Positions 61,526 through 64,000 of a stretch of DNA of 64,000 bases are shown one piece after another; position 1 is the stretch's first letter, and every line of letters starts with the position of its first letter. The position numbers and the translations under genes were made by a program. This stretch comes from Meloidogyne chitwoodi. Taxonomy: Eukaryota; Nematoda; Chromadorea; Rhabditida; Meloidogynidae. Under the pieces are notes generated by a model, which did not search any database, had not been told where the DNA came from, and saw only the letters and a list, made by a program, of their open reading frames with translations. Where the stretch lies: assembly GCA_015183035.1 (NCBI GenBank), contig JACZZP010000017.1, positions 2,046,001 to 2,110,000 on the forward strand, given 5' to 3'.

Positions 61526-63668
61526 CTACGACATTTCAATGGTTGGCAAACTTGCCTCATTCTTTTTAACAACCTCGTCCAACAATTTGGACAATTTAAG
61601 ATAAATATGCTCGCAGTCATCTTGATCTAACCAGAGTCCGTATACCGAATCTAAATAAACAAATTTATGAAAAGTAAAGCAAAATAATTTTAAAAAATTC
61701 TTACTATCATGCCTGCCACTAATAAAGATATATTTAGCCTTCTTAGTAAGCTTAAGGCCAGAAACAAGTGGTTGCACAAAATCTTCTTTTCCAAAATGTT
61801 TACGATCGAGAAGACAAAACGAGTAAGGCGGTTCATCGATTCGCGAGTAAACAAGTAATGGTCCTTCCGTGTTTGTTCTGTTCCACTTCTTCTGCGATGC
61901 ATCTAAAAAACTGAAAATTTTATAAAATTTGAAAGCAAAACCGTATTCAAAGAGACCAGCTTGTGGCAAATAGTTCAACAAACGACAAGCAAAAGGATCT
62001 AAAAATAATTTTATTAAATATTTTTTCAAAGAAATGTTTAATAGTCTTCAAGTAAATTTTTTAAAACCTATTCGCTTAATCAAATCCAGCAAAATTGTCT
62101 TCAAGATTCCATTATCTTTCTTCAATATTACATTATCTGCCTTCAAAGCTGAAATATCTCCTCCTCGACCATTTTCAAGAGTCATTTCTGGAAAAACCGA
62201 AGCAGCTGCAGCAGCAATATCCAATGTTTCAGAATTACTTGTCTCCTTTGTGACGATATTACTGATTGAATTGATTCTCGACATTATTTTTGGAGGAGGA
62301 GGCGGCTGTGGCTTTGAAGAACCAACAGTTCCCGAAGGTTTTGCACCCGAATTCATCGCCCTCTTCATATAAAAATTTGAGTGATCATAAGTCCTCAATG
62401 GTCTAACAACACGTTGAGTAGTACTTGGCGACGAGATAACCTCTTCTTTGACCTCCTTAGACTTCTTTGAGATGAAATTTGAATCCAATTTTTCTGGAGT
62501 TTTCACAACATTTTTAACGACTTCAGTTGTCTTATTAAGATTGGAAATTTCATTTAATTTTTCTGAAGATTTTGCAGATTCCATTTTCATTCCTGAACTG
62601 AGTCCATTCTCGCCCTTTACAAGATCACGCAGCTTTTGAATTTCAGCAAAAATTCGCTTGCATTCATCCTCACCATAAATCCAAATACCCCCGATGGAAC
62701 CTAAATAAAATTTTTTTTATTTTAAATAAGTTTAACTAAAAGAAAGTCAATAATTTAAAAGATTTATCGGTAATCCTTAAGTTTACTGGTCCCTAAAAAA
62801 AGCTCAAAATGTCCATTTTATTTCGTGTTTTTCACTAATAATAGGTTTTCGCATACGCTGAGCTCGAATCTGATGTTAGTTTTCAAAAATATCGAATCCC
62901 GAACCCAGATCGACATGTCGAATTCAGGATAAAAATTTTTATTTAGGTAAATGATAGCTCATTCAATTCGTCTTGTCGAGCTGAGTCGAATCATACCAAA
63001 ATTGAGATGTTTAGCTTTTTTTAAAGAAAGTTATGATTGAATATTTGGATGAGCAGTCGCTAAAATCATGAATTTGATCGATCATAACGTCCTTAGAAAA
63101 CGTCCAAATATATTAATTTTGGTATCATTCGACTCAGCTCGATAAGACGAATTGAATGAGCTATCATTTACCTAAATAAAAAAATTTACCCCCAATTCGA
63201 CTTGTTCTAATCTGGGTTCGGGATTCGATATTTTTGAAATCTAACATCAGATTCGAGCTCAGCGTATGCGAAAACATATTATTAGTGAAAAACACGAAAT
63301 AAAATGGACATTTTGAGCTTTTTTTTTAGGGACCAGTAAACTTAAGGATTACCGATTTATCATTAATTATCTAATTTACCATCCTTGCGATGTATAAGAA
63401 TGTAAGGCGGATCATACTTCAAACTATAAGTTTCTTCAATCGGCTGAACAAAATCCTGTAGCGATTGACGATTTGCGATCATGATTGCGTAGTGAGGATA
63501 AGTTGACCGTTTGTAAACGAACAATGGTCCAACTTGATCCTTCGTTGACCAAGTATTATCAGTCACGTCTGAAATTGTTCATTTTAACAAAAGTTCAATT
63601 AAAAAGCATACCAAACTCATAGAAAGCAGCTTGTGTACATTGCAAAATAATCTCGATAGCATCGGAAT
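61526..63668 (-). CDS. DCP1-like decapping protein with two tandem EVH1 domains (5' end incomplete)
   Basis: DCP1 is the cofactor of the mRNA decapping enzyme DCP2. Six exons are in phase: a 63612-63668, b 63380-63568, c 62068-62700, d 61942-61998, e 61705-61902, f 61526-61650 (at least 419 codons). EVH1-1: QAAFYEF|DVTDNTW, VGPLFVYKRSTYPHYAIM, FVQPIEE, GSIGGIWIYGEDECKRI. A 630-nt exon then encodes a Ser/Thr/Lys/Pro-rich linker (PQPPPPPK) and a helix ILKTILLDLIKRI. EVH1-2: QAGLFEY|DASQKKW, EGPLLVYSRIDEPPYSF, FVQPLVS, NSVYGLWLDQDDCEHI. Known DCP1 has one EVH1. The junction between linker and second domain is a clean 69-nt intron (ATAG|GTTTTA ... TTTTTAG|ATCC) with matching phase. The first coding exon upstream of 63668 was not identified. 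Confidence 0.85.
62768..63354. mobile_element. Fold-back (long inverted repeat) element in a DCP1-like intron
   Basis: Arms of about 240 bp (62768-63006 and 63110-63354) are near-perfect reverse complements, starting CGGTAATCCTTAAGTTTACT and ending with its complement, around a 100-bp centre. Both sides are flanked by ATTTAT (62762-62767, 63355-63360), a candidate 6-bp target duplication. It enlarges this intron to 679 nt, while the equivalent intron of the second EVH1 domain is 54 nt. No coding sequence. Confidence 0.85.
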
Positions 63669-64000
63669 CTTAAAATTTGAAATTTTAATAAAAATAAACG
63701 ACGATCCTGTACTTTTGTAGTCCGATGAAAAATTTTTGGAAGTTAAAATATATATTCCCTTGGAAAAGTTACGGGCTAATCATAATAAGGAACGTAGGGT
63801 CAAGGTCTGCTTTTATAAAAGAAAATATAAATTACAAATTTTGCATTTGGCTCTATTTAAGGACAGGATTGTCACAAATATCGAATACCTATACGTTGAA
63901 TATTTTGCAAATTTTTCGTTTCGTTGTTATTAGACATATGCAGAAATTAAAAAAAAATCAGTTGTATAAAATAATAAAAACTAAATTAACGAAATTATAT
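63669..64000. other. Window edge, unresolved 5' region of the DCP1-like gene
   Basis: The first coding exon of the DCP1-like gene is expected here or beyond the window, but no ATG-containing exon with matching phase was found. A plus-strand open stretch at 63736-63933 lacks a true ATG start and family resemblance. Confidence 0.4.

Noticed and set aside
61526..62029. A second, separate DCP1 gene beginning near 62029
   Set aside because: No ATG start at the domain boundary, only 69 nt separate it from the upstream open exon, and splice sites and phases match on both sides.
63736..63933. Plus-strand 65-aa ORF at the right edge
   Set aside because: It opens at TTG, has no family resemblance and overlaps the expected 5' region of the DCP1-like gene.

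Overview
The window looks like nuclear DNA of a very AT-rich nematode. Evidence: innexin, UNC-13, signal-peptide tyrosinases with ShKT domains, many introns of 39-80 nt, and non-coding DNA made almost wholly of A and T. A plant-parasitic tylenchid such as Meloidogyne would fit, but I cannot fix the species from sequence alone. Every protein gene I could support lies on the minus strand. Coding sequence is broken into short exons, so gene models were assembled by reading splice sites and phases by eye.

Layout, left to right. (1) 0.1-12.7 kb: three tandem secreted tyrosinase (type-3 copper) genes with different C-terminal tails: Thr-rich (A), ShKT array (B), none (C). (2) 13.9-38.0 kb: one 24-kb unc-13 gene (C2A, acidic/low-complexity linker, C1, C2B, MUN, C2C), with a 2.7-kb exon and a 174-nt exon that behave as alternative first exons. 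(3) 41.3-42.9 kb: an innexin. (4) 43.4-44.35 kb: an unrecognised single-pass membrane protein. (5) 45.4-49.1 kb: an anion-type Cys-loop receptor subunit carrying an EGF-like module before its ligand-binding domain. (6) 51.3-54.2 kb: a probable surface protein with a three-finger-like Cys module, a long polar spacer and a hydrophobic C-terminus. (7) 56.1-63.7 kb: a compact same-strand cluster of UMP-CMP kinase, LSM1, alpha-SNAP, an unknown 151-aa protein, and a DCP1-like protein with two EVH1 domains in tandem.

UNC-13 and alpha-SNAP both act in synaptic vesicle exocytosis/SNARE cycling, and the innexin and Cys-loop receptor are also excitable-cell proteins. LSM1 and the DCP1-like protein both belong to the 5'-3' mRNA decapping machinery and sit within 4 kb of each other.

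Mobile and repetitive DNA lies in introns and spacers: a hAT-type MITE with 8-bp target duplication, an internally deleted Merlin-like transposon with 8-bp target duplication ending 7 bp past a stop codon, a 0.6-kb fold-back element in the DCP1-like gene, several hairpin MITEs, four tRNA-derived sequences, and families of intronic tandem repeats built on TTCTGATTTT. The strongest candidates for something undescribed are the tandem-EVH1 DCP1, the EGF-Cys-loop receptor and the unc-13 alternative first exons.
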